A stretch of 12,957 bases of DNA from Clostridia bacterium (lineage in GTDB: Bacteria > Bacillota > Sulfobacillia > SLMV01): the NCBI GenBank assembly GCA_003554565.1, contig PWGR01000293.1, positions 1 through 12,957 of the forward strand, given 5' to 3'. The notes beneath the pieces are model-generated. The model saw nothing but the letters and a program-made list of their open reading frames with translations, was not told the origin of the DNA and did no database searches. Both the position numbers and the translations under genes were made by a program. Below, piece after piece: positions 6,119-12,957 of the stretch; the first letter of the stretch is position 1, and every line of letters begins with the position of its first letter.

Positions 6119-7477
6119 TCAGGTGGCAATTCCGGCCAGGAAGATGTAGACAAGAGCCGCCGGGGCGACATAGCGTACGATGAAGATCCACACATGAATG
6201 AACGGCGAGTCCACCCGATCCCCCGCAATCTCTCTCGCAGCGGCACCTGCGCCCCACACCCAGCCCACGTATAACACCGTTATCAGACCAGATAGCGGAA
6301 GTATTACGCTCGAAGTCAACGCATCCACCGCGTCCATGATGTCCCTGTCGAACAGGATGACCTGCGCCAGCGCGCCCTGAGCCAGGGCACTGGGCAGACC
6401 GACAAGAATGATGGCTGTTCCGACCATCGGTACGACCCTGCGACGCGACCACCCGAACTCCTCCATGAAAATGGCATTGAGAACCTCGAGAAAGGATATC
6501 AGGGACGTCATGGCGGCAAAGGCCAAAGAGACAAAGAAAACCGCATTCCAGAAAGGACTGAATGCGAGCGTGTTAAAAACCGCCGGGAGTGCGACAAATA
6601 CCAATCCGAATCCAACCTCAGGATCGATATCAAAAGCGTGCAGCGCGGAGATGACCACCAGCCCTGCCAGCACCGCGATGGCCACATCGGCTAAGGTGAT
6701 TACGAAGGAATTCCTCGAAATGTCATCATCACGGGAGAGGTAGCTTCCGTACGTCAGCACAGCACCCATACCGAGACTGAAGCTGAAGAAGACCTGACCC
6801 ATGGCTTCAAGGGCTACCCCGAGGGAGAGCCTCCCGAAATCCGGGCGGAGGAACCACATAACCCCGTCAATTGCCCCAGGGAGAAACAGGACCCTCCCGA
6901 GCAGGAGCAAAAGTAGAATGACAATGCTGGGTATCAGGATCTTCCCCCACCGTTCAATTCCGTCTGTAACCCCGAAGTAGACAACCCCTGACGAGAGAAC
7001 AATGAACAGAATCTGTCCGGCAACCGGAAGTAGAGTCCCACCGGTCACCTGGGCAAAAAGCTGCTCGAGACCCTCCACGTCCAACCCCTGGAGATCACCC
7101 GCGGCGCCAAACGAAGTGTACACAAGCGTCCAGCCGGCAATGACTGAGTAGTAGGAAAGAATAAAGAACACCGCAGCAGCCGCCACGATACCACCCAGCC
7201 ACCAGCCTCGCCCTGGCTGCAGGCTGCGAAAGGCTCCCACCACCCCGCGACCGCTGCGCCTTCCCATCGCCAACTCTGCCATCATCAAGGGGATACCGAT
7301 GAGGAGGACGATTCCCATGTACAGAAGGAGGAATGCTCCTCCACCGCTGCGCGCAACAATGGTCGGGAAGCGCCAGACATTCCCGAGTCCCACAGCTGAC
7401 CCCACTGTCGCCAGGATAAAACCCACACGAGAACCCCACTGCTCCCGATCTGAAGATCTATCAGGCACGCGCGACAC
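6119..7477 (-). CDS. Neurotransmitter:sodium symporter family transporter
   Basis: This polytopic inner-membrane protein of about 450 residues, normal for bacterial members, imports a small solute, often an amino acid, with Na+. The N-terminal signature WGSRVGFILATVGSAVGLGN followed by VWRFP is the unwound TM1 segment that coordinates Na+ and substrate in LeuT-fold proteins. TM6 appears as FFSFSLGMGAVLTYGSYLSR, and AFAAMTSLISFLEVLNA resembles the TM8 Na2 site. About eleven to twelve helices can be counted. The substrate cannot be deduced. GTG at 7477 is the outermost start, but its GGGGGA ribosome site directly abuts it. GTG at 7468 (MPDRSSDREQWG) has better spacing. The gene is divergent from the split-barrel/creatininase set across about 190 bp without clear promoter motifs. 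A link between transport and those amidohydrolases is possible but unproven. Confidence 0.95.
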   Translation of the reverse strand: MSRVPDRSSDREQWGSRVGFILATVGSAVGLGNVWRFPTIVARSGGGAFLLLYMGIVLLIGIPLMMAELAMGRRSGRGVVGAFRSLQPGRGWWLGGIVAAAAVFFILSYYSVIAGWTLVYTSFGAAGDLQGLDVEGLEQLFAQVTGGTLLPVAGQILFIVLSSGVVYFGVTDGIERWGKILIPSIVILLLLLLGRVLFLPGAIDGVMWFLRPDFGRLSLGVALEAMGQVFFSFSLGMGAVLTYGSYLSRDDDISRNSFVITLADVAIAVLAGLVVISALHAFDIDPEVGFGLVFVALPAVFNTLAFSPFWNAVFFVSLAFAAMTSLISFLEVLNAIFMEEFGWSRRRVVPMVGTAIILVGLPSALAQGALAQVILFDRDIMDAVDALTSSVILPLSGLITVLYVGWVWGAGAAAREIAGDRVDSPFIHVWIFIVRYVAPAALVYIFLAGIAT

Positions 7478-7667
7478 TCCCCCGCCCTATGCTCCGCCTT
7501 CCAGGTAGAATGCCGAAGCAGCCCGCACCTCATTCAACCCCCGATCCAATATCACTGCAGGGAGCAAGCGGCAGCACCGCGAAAGAAGATCTAGGTCTGC
7601 CACTACCATCACTACCAGGGCCGAAGGGGATACTGCGAAGTGGAGTATACAAACTGAGGTGAGAGCC

Positions 7668-8186
7668 GTGTACAGAATGCGCCGCACAGAAAAAGCGATG
7701 TCACAGCAGGAGGCCGAAGACTTTTTACGAGCACAGCTGGTAGGTCGACTGGCCGTGATCTCCGATGGTGAGCCCTACGCAGTTCCGCTGCACTACGTCC
7801 TGCACGATGGGGTCATCTATTTTCACAGCGCACGGGGGGGCAGAAAGACCGATGCCATAGGTGAGAGTGCGCGAGTCTGTTTTCTGGTCGATGAGCTGAT
7901 TGCGGTTGAAGAAGCATCCGATCCGTGTGCTTCCTCAACCTGGTACCGCAGCGTTATGGTTTTTGCCAGAGCTGAAGTCGTCCGGAACCCAGCAGAGAAG
8001 CAGAAAGCCCTCATGGCCCTGCTGGCCAAGTACGCCGATTATGACCGCGGAGACGACATGCTCAATCGCACTGCCGTAGATGCCACTGCCGTGGTGCGGT
8101 TGGCAGTTGACGAGATTTCTGGCAAGGAGAATCTGCCACCCGGAGGTAGTGTCCCGGACAACGAGAGGAGCGAGCAAGATGCCTGA
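7668..8186 (+). CDS. Pyridoxamine 5'-phosphate oxidase-like FMN split-barrel protein
   Basis: This cytosolic protein of about 172 residues belongs to the NimA/Pyridox_ox_2 branch of FMN-binding split barrels. Supporting text is the N-terminal MRRTEKAMSQQEAEDFL helix, then LVGRLAVISDGEPYAVPLHY, DGVIYFHSARGGRKTDAI and RVCFLVDE. These correspond to the strands that build the flavin pocket, and YFHSA with the following GRK is the usual phosphate-contact region. Members reduce nitroimidazoles or bind FMN or haem; the natural substrate is usually unknown. GAGGTGAG upstream best fits GTG 7668; GTG 7659 and ATG 7677 are in-frame alternatives. The last eight bases overlap the creatininase start, so the two are co-transcribed and probably translationally coupled. 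That makes it likely to act in the same pathway. Confidence 0.88.
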   Translation: MYRMRRTEKAMSQQEAEDFLRAQLVGRLAVISDGEPYAVPLHYVLHDGVIYFHSARGGRKTDAIGESARVCFLVDELIAVEEASDPCASSTWYRSVMVFARAEVVRNPAEKQKALMALLAKYADYDRGDDMLNRTAVDATAVVRLAVDEISGKENLPPGGSVPDNERSEQDA

Positions 8187-8982
8187 AGAGAAGAAGGTAC
8201 TGCTGCAGGAGTTTACCCGCCCAGCGTTTGAGGAGTATCTGGAGTCAGAACCAAACCCCGTTGCCCTGGTCCCTCTGGGGTCCATAGAACAGCACGGACC
8301 TCATCTGCCCCTCGGAACCGATTCATACGTCGCCCAGGCAATGGCCGAGAGGGCTGCGCGTCGGACCAACTCCATCGTGGTGACGCCGTGCTGGCCGGGC
8401 TATTCGCCGCACCACATGGGTTTTCCCGGCACGATCACCTTCAGCGCCGAAACCCTGACCGGAATCATCCTTGACACCGTTCAGAGCCTGGCCGATCACG
8501 GCATCAAGAAAGTGGTACTTCTGAATGCACACGGGGGAAACACAACGATCGCCAATGATGCTGCCCGCAAGGCCCGGCGCGAAACTGGAAGCATCGTACT
8601 GACCCCCGGTCCTTCATCCGGAAGAGATCCGAAAGACACGCTGCGTCACGTTGATGTGCACGCCGGAGCGGGGGAAACGGGAACCGCACTCGCTCTATTT
8701 CCCGAACTGGTAGAGATGGAACGGGTCGAGGAATTCGAGCCCACTGCAAAATTCCCGGAGCAGGTGGAAAAACTCCGCGATCCCGACGGTCCCGATGCTG
8801 AAATCCGCCTGCAGCTGGTCATGGCGTATATCGGGGACACTCATGAGTTCACCTCCTCGGGCGTATATGGATTCACCGACCCCAAAGACGCTGATCCGGA
8901 GGCGTCAGAGAGCGGACTGCAGACTCGCCTCGAACAGCTGGTAAAGTTGATTGAGTACTGGAAAGAGATTGACCTGCCCTGA
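8179..8982 (+). CDS. Creatininase-family metalloamidohydrolase 1
   Basis: This 267-residue cytosolic enzyme resembles creatinine amidohydrolase (PF02633), a binuclear metal-dependent family. The first metal motif is VPLGSIEQHGPHLPLGTDSY, with Glu37, His39, His42 and Asp48. NAHGGNTTIAND contributes His118, and VHAGAGETGTAL contributes Glu166. All residues expected for metal binding are present. Family members hydrolyse cyclic or linear amides: creatinine, FAPy intermediates of F420/riboflavin synthesis (ArfB), or the mycofactocin precursor peptide (MftE). No F420, riboflavin or mycofactocin genes are in the window, so the substrate is open. The ATG has GAGAGGAG eight bases upstream and lies inside the end of the split-barrel gene. 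The second creatininase gene follows after 23 bases. The ORF could be extended upstream to 8080, but that part only shadows the preceding gene. Confidence 0.93.
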   Translation: MPEEKKVLLQEFTRPAFEEYLESEPNPVALVPLGSIEQHGPHLPLGTDSYVAQAMAERAARRTNSIVVTPCWPGYSPHHMGFPGTITFSAETLTGIILDTVQSLADHGIKKVVLLNAHGGNTTIANDAARKARRETGSIVLTPGPSSGRDPKDTLRHVDVHAGAGETGTALALFPELVEMERVEEFEPTAKFPEQVEKLRDPDGPDAEIRLQLVMAYIGDTHEFTSSGVYGFTDPKDADPEASESGLQTRLEQLVKLIEYWKEIDLP

Positions 8983-8990
8983 GCAATTTG

Positions 8991-8997
8991 AAGGAGG
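8991..8997 (+). promoter_or_regulatory. Ribosome binding site that points to a CTG start
   Basis: AAGGAGG is an essentially perfect Shine-Dalgarno sequence between the two creatininase genes. It lies eight bases before an in-frame CTG (9006-9008), optimal spacing. The only conventional start near it, TTG at 8988, lies upstream of the site and has no ribosome site of its own. The next in-frame ATG comes 23 codons after CTG, inside the first conserved strand. Confidence 0.6.
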
Positions 8998-9005
8998 AGC
9001 CATCA

Positions 9006-9911
9006 CTGCACCAGTACGCCGATCTGACGGGACCTGAACTGCAGGAGTTAGATGGGGACAGGACAGTGTTTCTGATGACTGTGAGTCCACTGGAAGCACA
9101 CGGGCCCCACCTACCTCTTGGCACTGACCCCATGATTTCGGAGGAGCTGCTCCACCGCTACGCCGGGATCCTCAAAAAGAGGCACCCGGACTTTACGCCG
9201 GTGCGACTGCCACCGCTGCATCTGGGAGCTGACGTCCTTCCGCGCACCGGGTCTCTCGCAGTCCCTGCCAGGACGTTGGAGCGGGTTCTTTTCGCATACG
9301 CCGACTCCCTGGCAGGACAGGGGTTCCGGTACCTCTTCATTGCAGATAATCACGGAGGACCCCGGCACCTGCTGGCGGCGGCTGCGGCAGCTCGCCGCGC
9401 CTACAGGCGCCATGGGTTTTACCTGGTCAATCCATTCTGTCGTGAATTCGCCCTCATGACCGCAAAAGATCCTCACTTCCTGCAGGTGAACGGGCCGGTG
9501 GAAGAATCCGCAGGGGACATCGAGGACCTGCACGGCGGGACGAATGAAACTTCCCTGATGCTGGCACTTCAACCCGATCATGTGCGGAGTGGCTATGAAA
9601 AGCTCAACACCCGCAAACCCCCTCCCCCTCCCCTCCTGACGCGCATCGCATCCAACCTTCTGCAATTACTTGGGGCGGTGGATTTGGCCCGGGATGTTCA
9701 CAATCTGGGCAGCATTATGCGCTGGGCCGCTGATGGTTCCAACGGGGATTATATCGGTGCCCCATCGCGGGCAGATCCCTTCCGGGGCGAGTGGATGCTC
9801 CAATGCCGATTGGCATTCGCAGCAGAAATGTTCGATAGTACGCTCACCGGTCAGTTTGTGCCCCTGCAGCCGCCCCTCTGGCCTATCCGGGCACTCCGCT
9901 ACCTCCCCTGA
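9006..9911 (+). CDS. Creatininase-family metalloamidohydrolase 2, probable CTG start
   Basis: This is a second, divergent PF02633 homologue of about 301 residues if CTG is the start; TTG at 8988 would add six. TVSPLEAHGPHLPLGTD supplies Glu30, His32 and Asp41. The usual NGHGGN is replaced by DNHGGPRH (His116 kept, the following Asn replaced by Pro), and the usual HAGxxETS appears as HGGTNETS (Glu181 kept). Metal ligands therefore look intact while the pocket differs from its neighbour, suggesting a different substrate or a heteromeric partner. The C-terminal 100 residues contain a Pro-rich PPPPP stretch and a segment (AADGSNGDYIGAPSRADP) near the end of the catalytic fold. It follows creatininase 1 by 23 bases and must share its transcript. 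A hairpin lies 12 bases after the stop. Creatininases commonly form hexamers, so mixed assembly is conceivable. Confidence 0.88.
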   Translation: MHQYADLTGPELQELDGDRTVFLMTVSPLEAHGPHLPLGTDPMISEELLHRYAGILKKRHPDFTPVRLPPLHLGADVLPRTGSLAVPARTLERVLFAYADSLAGQGFRYLFIADNHGGPRHLLAAAAAARRAYRRHGFYLVNPFCREFALMTAKDPHFLQVNGPVEESAGDIEDLHGGTNETSLMLALQPDHVRSGYEKLNTRKPPPPPLLTRIASNLLQLLGAVDLARDVHNLGSIMRWAADGSNGDYIGAPSRADPFRGEWMLQCRLAFAAEMFDSTLTGQFVPLQPPLWPIRALRYLP

Positions 9912-9922
9912 GAACAGCGTGA

Positions 9923-9941
9923 TCTGGGCCTCGAGGCCAGA
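9923..9941 (+). terminator. Short hairpin after creatininase 2
   Basis: TCTGG plus CC (with one bulged G) pairs with GG plus CCAGA around a TCGA loop, 12 bases after the stop codon. As at the other two gene ends in this window, there is no T-run. The rest of the 223-bp gap to the HD-GYP gene has small stems (for example CCCA/TGGG near 10020 and TGCGG/CCGCA near 10078-10099) but no recognisable riboswitch or strong promoter. Confidence 0.45.
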
Positions 9942-10134
9942 CAGACCCAACGCTTGCGTGCGCGGTGGCCGGCTCCAGTATCCGGGCCGACAGGTAATAG
10001 CCTTCACGAAACCCCTACCCACATTAGATGGGATTGCCGCCGGTAGCAGTACAGGGTTATCCTTAGAAGGAGTTGCCTGCGGTCAGTTTGCAGTCCGCAT
10101 CCCCCAGACTCCGGGCGCGAGAGGAGAGATATCA

Positions 10135-11241
10135 ATGCATCTCGTCGAGCTTTCTGATGGAGCTGTTGGGCGCGTGCTGGGTGAGAACCTGTACGACGAG
10201 ATCGGGAGGATCCTCCTGCGTCGCGGAGTCAAACTTACGGCCAGTTACGTCAGACGGCTGCATACCAAGGGATTCAAGAGCGTCTATGTCTTGAATGAGC
10301 TCGCTCCCGATGTGGAGCCGACGCAGACCATAAGCAATGAGACACGTCGCGCTGCCACAGGTGCTATCCGCAACTTCAGCGAGAAAATAGTGGACGGGCA
10401 ATCAGTCGACACCAACTCCATCAACAATGCTGTCACAAAAATACTGGACGAGCTGCAAGGACAGGAAGATTTGATACTCAACCTCACATCCATCAAGAGC
10501 ATTGACAACTACACCTTCGAGCACTGCGTAAACGTGTGCGTGCTTTCTCTGGTTATCAAGGAGAGCACCCCCGCCCGGGACAAATTCAGCCGGTTGGATG
10601 ACCCGCAGCTTGGACACGGTGCCATGCTGCACGATGTGGGCAAGCTGGTGATACCCAAAGAAATCCTATGCAAACCCGATTCACTGACATATGAGGAGTT
10701 CGAAATTGTCAAAAGACACCCGACGGCGGGTCACAACATACTCAACGAATTCGTCTCTGAATCTCTGGCCCCGGAGATCGCACTATACCATCATGAAAGA
10801 GTCGACGGAAGTGGATATCCGGAGGGAATCTCCGGCCAGGAGCTCGACCCGGCGAGCCGGATCGTGGCCGTGGCAGATGTCTACGACGCGGTGACGAGCG
10901 ATCGGGCTTACCGCAAGCGAATGAAACCCGCAGAAGCTGTCGAGATTCTCGAATCAGTGGCAGGATCCCACCTGGACAGTGATCTGGTGCAGTACTTCAC
11001 CGAACGCGTGGCACACTACGAGGAGGGCAGTATCGTTCGCCTCAATACCGGCGAGCTTGCTGTAGTGGTGGCACAGGATAATAACTCGGTGCGAAGCCCC
11101 CTGGTGCGGGTGGTCGTGGACCCCGAGGAAAGAATTCAGGATGAGCCTTTCGAGGTGGCCCTCGTGGATGAACCCGACATCCAGATTGAAGAAGTTCTCG
11201 ACGACTACCCGTCAAACGTCATGAAGCAGATTGACAATTGA
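10135..11241 (+). CDS. HD-GYP cyclic-di-GMP phosphodiesterase-like protein
   Basis: This 368-residue cytosolic protein has no membrane segment. The N-terminal part (1-110) is a small domain often seen before HD-GYP in Bacillota (LGENLYDEIGRILLRRGVKL). The HD-GYP domain at about 120-295 has all the expected residues: His130 in EHCVNVC, His166-Asp167 in AMLHDVGK, His195 in KRHPTAGH, His219-His220 in YHHERVDGSGYPEG with GYP at 227-229, and Asp248 in VADVYDAVTSDRAYR. A C-terminal beta-rich tail (about 296-368) follows. Such enzymes hydrolyse cyclic-di-GMP to pGpG or GMP and lower its level, favouring motility over adhesion; the activity is inferred from motifs. The frame is open back to 9670 but GAGGAGAG seven bases before ATG 10135 fixes the start. 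It may read through from the creatininase operon or have its own promoter. It converges with the second lipoprotein gene 70 bases on. Confidence 0.93.
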   Translation: MHLVELSDGAVGRVLGENLYDEIGRILLRRGVKLTASYVRRLHTKGFKSVYVLNELAPDVEPTQTISNETRRAATGAIRNFSEKIVDGQSVDTNSINNAVTKILDELQGQEDLILNLTSIKSIDNYTFEHCVNVCVLSLVIKESTPARDKFSRLDDPQLGHGAMLHDVGKLVIPKEILCKPDSLTYEEFEIVKRHPTAGHNILNEFVSESLAPEIALYHHERVDGSGYPEGISGQELDPASRIVAVADVYDAVTSDRAYRKRMKPAEAVEILESVAGSHLDSDLVQYFTERVAHYEEGSIVRLNTGELAVVVAQDNNSVRSPLVRVVVDPEERIQDEPFEVALVDEPDIQIEEVLDDYPSNVMKQIDN

Positions 11242-11263
11242 GTCCCGACCGGACAGAACGGTG

Positions 11264-11306
11264 CGGCGCGACACACAGGTGAGGCTGCCGGTGGTGAGCC
11301 GCGCCG
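11264..11306. terminator. Weak stem between convergent genes
   Basis: CGGCGCG (11264-11270) is complementary to CGCGCCG (11300-11306), with a possible GCT/AGC inner pair in the long loop. It fills the 70-bp gap between the stops of the HD-GYP gene (+) and the lipoprotein gene (-), where a bidirectional terminator would be expected. There is no T-run on either side and the loop is long, so the call is tentative. Confidence 0.25.
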
Positions 11307-11311
11307 GGGCA

Positions 11312-12181
11312 CTATTCCAGAGATACTATGGCTCGTACGGACTCATCTGCCGTCATGATTATGCCAATCTGGGCACCTGTTTGAAGGTCGCTGAGACCTA
11401 TTTCCTCGTTCTCCCCGTCTACCACCTGCTGGTGAACAACCACGTCATCCGCCAGGTTGATTGTTGCCGTGGTGGGTTCACCCACTTCCCGGATGACTTC
11501 CACCTCAACAACGCGAGCATCCACATCAACAGAGCGAACATTGCCTTCGAGAAAACGTTCTCCCCGGCGCGGATCCGCTGGTGCTATAGGGCGAAAATCC
11601 TCCCGTGCCACCAGCGATTCATCTCGCTCCAGAGGCTCTTCGATGTAAGAGCGGCCAGCCAGTGAGTACGATCTCTCGCCATCAATGAGAATTTGCACAG
11701 AATTGATCCCGTCAATTTTCGCAAGTGAGTTCACCAACGATTGCACAATCAAGCCCTCATACTCGATGTCCATGTCCTCGATCGATGTACCGAAGGACAC
11801 ATTGGCACAGTCTCCCTCCGTCCACAAGTCAAGCTCCACCGGAGGAAGGAACTCGGCGTACTCGCGCCACGCACGCAGTGCTGTTTCCACCTCGTCTTCT
11901 GCAGCATCAATTTCTATCTCGTATTCTTTCACCTCAAGCCATAAACCAGAGTCATCCGGCATGTGCAGCCGCACCAACACATGTTCCACATCATCGCCCG
12001 GAGCATCATCCACGGTGCCCGGGTCGTCACCCGCATCTTCGGAAGGTTCGGAGTCCTGCACATCGGAAGCATCCTCCGGCGCTTTCTCGTCAGCGGGAGC
12101 CTCTGCAGACAGCATACACCCGGTCATGAGAACCAGCAGCACGGCAACAATCACACAGAAAACTCGGGGATTGAACATCAT
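11312..12181 (-). CDS. Second GerMN-domain lipoprotein
   Basis: This 289-residue predicted lipoprotein starts MMFNPRVFCVIVAVLLVLMT followed by GC, with lipidation Cys at residue 22. AAGGAGG nine bases before ATG 12181 decides the start; the frame is open to 12208 but that extension would put charged residues before the signal. A very acidic linker of about 45 residues follows. A GerMN-like region at about 110-185 shows SLVNSLAKIDGINSVQILID and LAGRSYIEEPLERD, closely echoing the protein at 1447-2271 (SLVYSLTELDGIDFVQILIE). The C-terminal part (about 200-289) differs from that paralogue and is a beta-rich domain ending in GAQIGIIMTADESVRAIVSLE. Outer surface of the cytoplasmic membrane is the expected site. 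It has its own promoter with GTAAC-type repeats. Two GerMN lipoproteins with unlike C-terminal domains suggest related but separate envelope roles; no function is established. Confidence 0.88.
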   Translation of the reverse strand: MMFNPRVFCVIVAVLLVLMTGCMLSAEAPADEKAPEDASDVQDSEPSEDAGDDPGTVDDAPGDDVEHVLVRLHMPDDSGLWLEVKEYEIEIDAAEDEVETALRAWREYAEFLPPVELDLWTEGDCANVSFGTSIEDMDIEYEGLIVQSLVNSLAKIDGINSVQILIDGERSYSLAGRSYIEEPLERDESLVAREDFRPIAPADPRRGERFLEGNVRSVDVDARVVEVEVIREVGEPTTATINLADDVVVHQQVVDGENEEIGLSDLQTGAQIGIIMTADESVRAIVSLE

Positions 12182-12228
12182 CGCAATCGACCTCCTTTCG
12201 TTCTGCACATCTCACACGATACCCCACA

Positions 12229-12271
12229 TTTATGACGAAAAGGTACAGCCTCCGGTTACGAAGATGTTACA
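12229..12271 (-). promoter_or_regulatory. Candidate response-regulator-dependent promoter of second GerMN gene
   Basis: On the minus strand TGTAAC (12271-12266) is followed exactly 11 bp later by CGTAAC (12260-12255). After 20 bases comes the -10-like CATAAA (12234-12229). There is no -35 hexamer at 17 bp, and the second repeat lies just upstream of where it would be. This is the geometry of promoters activated by OmpR/PhoB-family regulators. The transcript leader would be about 40 bases. Confidence 0.45.
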
Positions 12272-12736
12272 GATGATCCTGGCGCACCAGGACGCCTCCA
12301 CCATGAACAGAACTCCCCTCAGTGCACCGGGACGGCCTGTTTCTCAGACCAGGTCAGATTACAGTGTCTTCGACCGTCTCACGGGCCCCTGCGTGCAGCG
12401 CTGACGGGCCACGCCTTCACGTTCTGCAGTCTCGACGAATCCATTGATATAGCCGGGGTATGCGCGGGCATAATCCAGAGCCACGCTCCCTGCCTCGAGC
12501 CGCTGATCAGGATCGGGACAGAGTCTCACCCAGTAGAGTGGCCACCCCAATTATCGCAGTCCGCAGTCTCCCAGTCACTGTCTGGAAAATGCCCAGTTCT
12601 CCTTCCCCGCCGGCGGAGAAAAACCTGTCAGAAGCATAGAGGAGCCACTTGCGAAATCGAAGGGAAATCTGCGGACTGAGGGATGACGTCATAATTGACC
12701 TCGATGGGCATTCCTGGTTTACTAGGAGTGCGTGAT
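12272..12736. other. About 465 bp without an assignable gene
   Basis: Several short frames overlap here, but none has both a ribosome site and family resemblance. A minus-strand frame ending at 12359 contains a protein-like run (ALDYARAYPGYINGFVETAE) that I cannot place; it may be a fragment of a lost gene or chance. The palindrome TGACGTCA (12684-12691) and a TTGACC-17 bp-TTTACT promoter-like pair (12695-12723, + strand) lie just before the small ORF at 12737. Confidence 0.35.
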
Positions 12737-12919
12737 ATGGAAAATGGCGAATCTCTCGGCGCTCAATTGCCCTGCGCAAGGTGTACCATCGACGCTGCCG
12801 GAACACCGGGGACCGCAGAAATTGAGAACATCTTGGATGATACACCTAACGAAGGCGCGGTGATGACTTATGAGATGGCATCTCAATCATCTTCCCGGGT
12901 TTGCCGTGTCGGCGCATGA
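12737..12919 (+). CDS. Possible 60-residue small protein
   Basis: ATG 12737 has TAGGAGTG about six to eight bases upstream and opens a 60-codon frame. The product is hydrophilic and mildly acidic with a CxxC pair (PCARC, residues 13 and 16), an acidic middle (EIENILDD) and a further Cys near the C-terminus. No family is recognised. The third codon positions look less GC-biased than in the confident genes, which weakens the case. The promoter-like TTGACC/TTTACT pair would start transcription at or after the ribosome site, so it does not fit this start; a CATAAT at 12690-12695 would fit but lacks a -35. Confidence 0.3.
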   Translation: MENGESLGAQLPCARCTIDAAGTPGTAEIENILDDTPNEGAVMTYEMASQSSSRVCRVGA

Positions 12920-12957
12920 ACGGACACTTACACTAGACGGCGGACAGACTCAATACA

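Noticed and set aside
9912..10134. Possible cyclic-di-GMP riboswitch before the HD-GYP gene
   Set aside because: The gap has small stems and a GGGTTATCC string, but the conserved GEMM-I core (GCAAA and GGGGACGCAAAGCC-type blocks) is absent and I could not match the GEMM-II form.
9670..10134. N-terminal extension of the HD-GYP frame
   Set aside because: It overlaps the end of creatininase 2 in another frame and has no domain resemblance; ATG 10135 with GAGGAGAG is a far better start.

Overview
The window looks like a chromosomal stretch of a GC-rich bacterium from the Bacillota (Firmicutes), probably of spore-former ancestry. The reasons are two GerMN-domain lipoproteins, a secreted LysM plus SleB-type cell-wall hydrolase, strong AGGAGG-like ribosome binding sites, frequent GTG/TTG starts, and an HD-GYP protein of the kind common in clostridia. 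Both lipoproteins are strongly acidic and a Na+-coupled transporter is present. A saline or alkaline habitat would fit, but that is only an inference. No tRNA, rRNA, CRISPR array or intact insertion sequence was found.

Layout. (1) 3-2271, + strand: the C-terminal part of a membrane sensor histidine kinase, then a GerMN lipoprotein closed by a perfect 32-bp palindrome. (2) 2527-3907, - strand: a strong sigma-A-type promoter drives an XRE-HTH/ImmA-IrrE metallopeptidase regulator. It overlaps, and is probably translationally coupled to, a 69-codon MazF/PemK relic that has lost the catalytic middle of the toxin. (3) 3908-4926: about 1 kb with no convincing intact gene, perhaps decayed coding sequence. 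(4) 4974-7477, - strand: the LysM/SleB-type hydrolase and a neurotransmitter:sodium symporter family transporter. (5) 7668-9911, + strand: a tight three-gene set of one FMN-type split-barrel protein and two divergent creatininase-family metalloamidohydrolases; the second appears to start at a CTG codon. (6) 10135-11241, + strand: an HD-GYP cyclic-di-GMP phosphodiesterase-like protein. (7) 11312-12271, - strand: a second GerMN lipoprotein with a promoter resembling that of the first. (8) 12272-12957: mostly unassigned, with one possible 60-codon small gene.

How parts may work together. The kinase sits directly upstream of a GerMN lipoprotein. Both lipoprotein genes carry similar GTAAC-type elements spaced 11 bp apart upstream of a -10 without a good -35, as expected for activation by an OmpR/PhoB-family response regulator. 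That regulator is not in the window, so a shared envelope regulon is a hypothesis. The XRE-ImmA/MazF pair reads as a toxin-antitoxin-like or mobile-element-derived module whose toxin has been disarmed while the regulator stayed intact. The split-barrel/creatininase/creatininase set looks like a compact, uncharacterised metabolic module.
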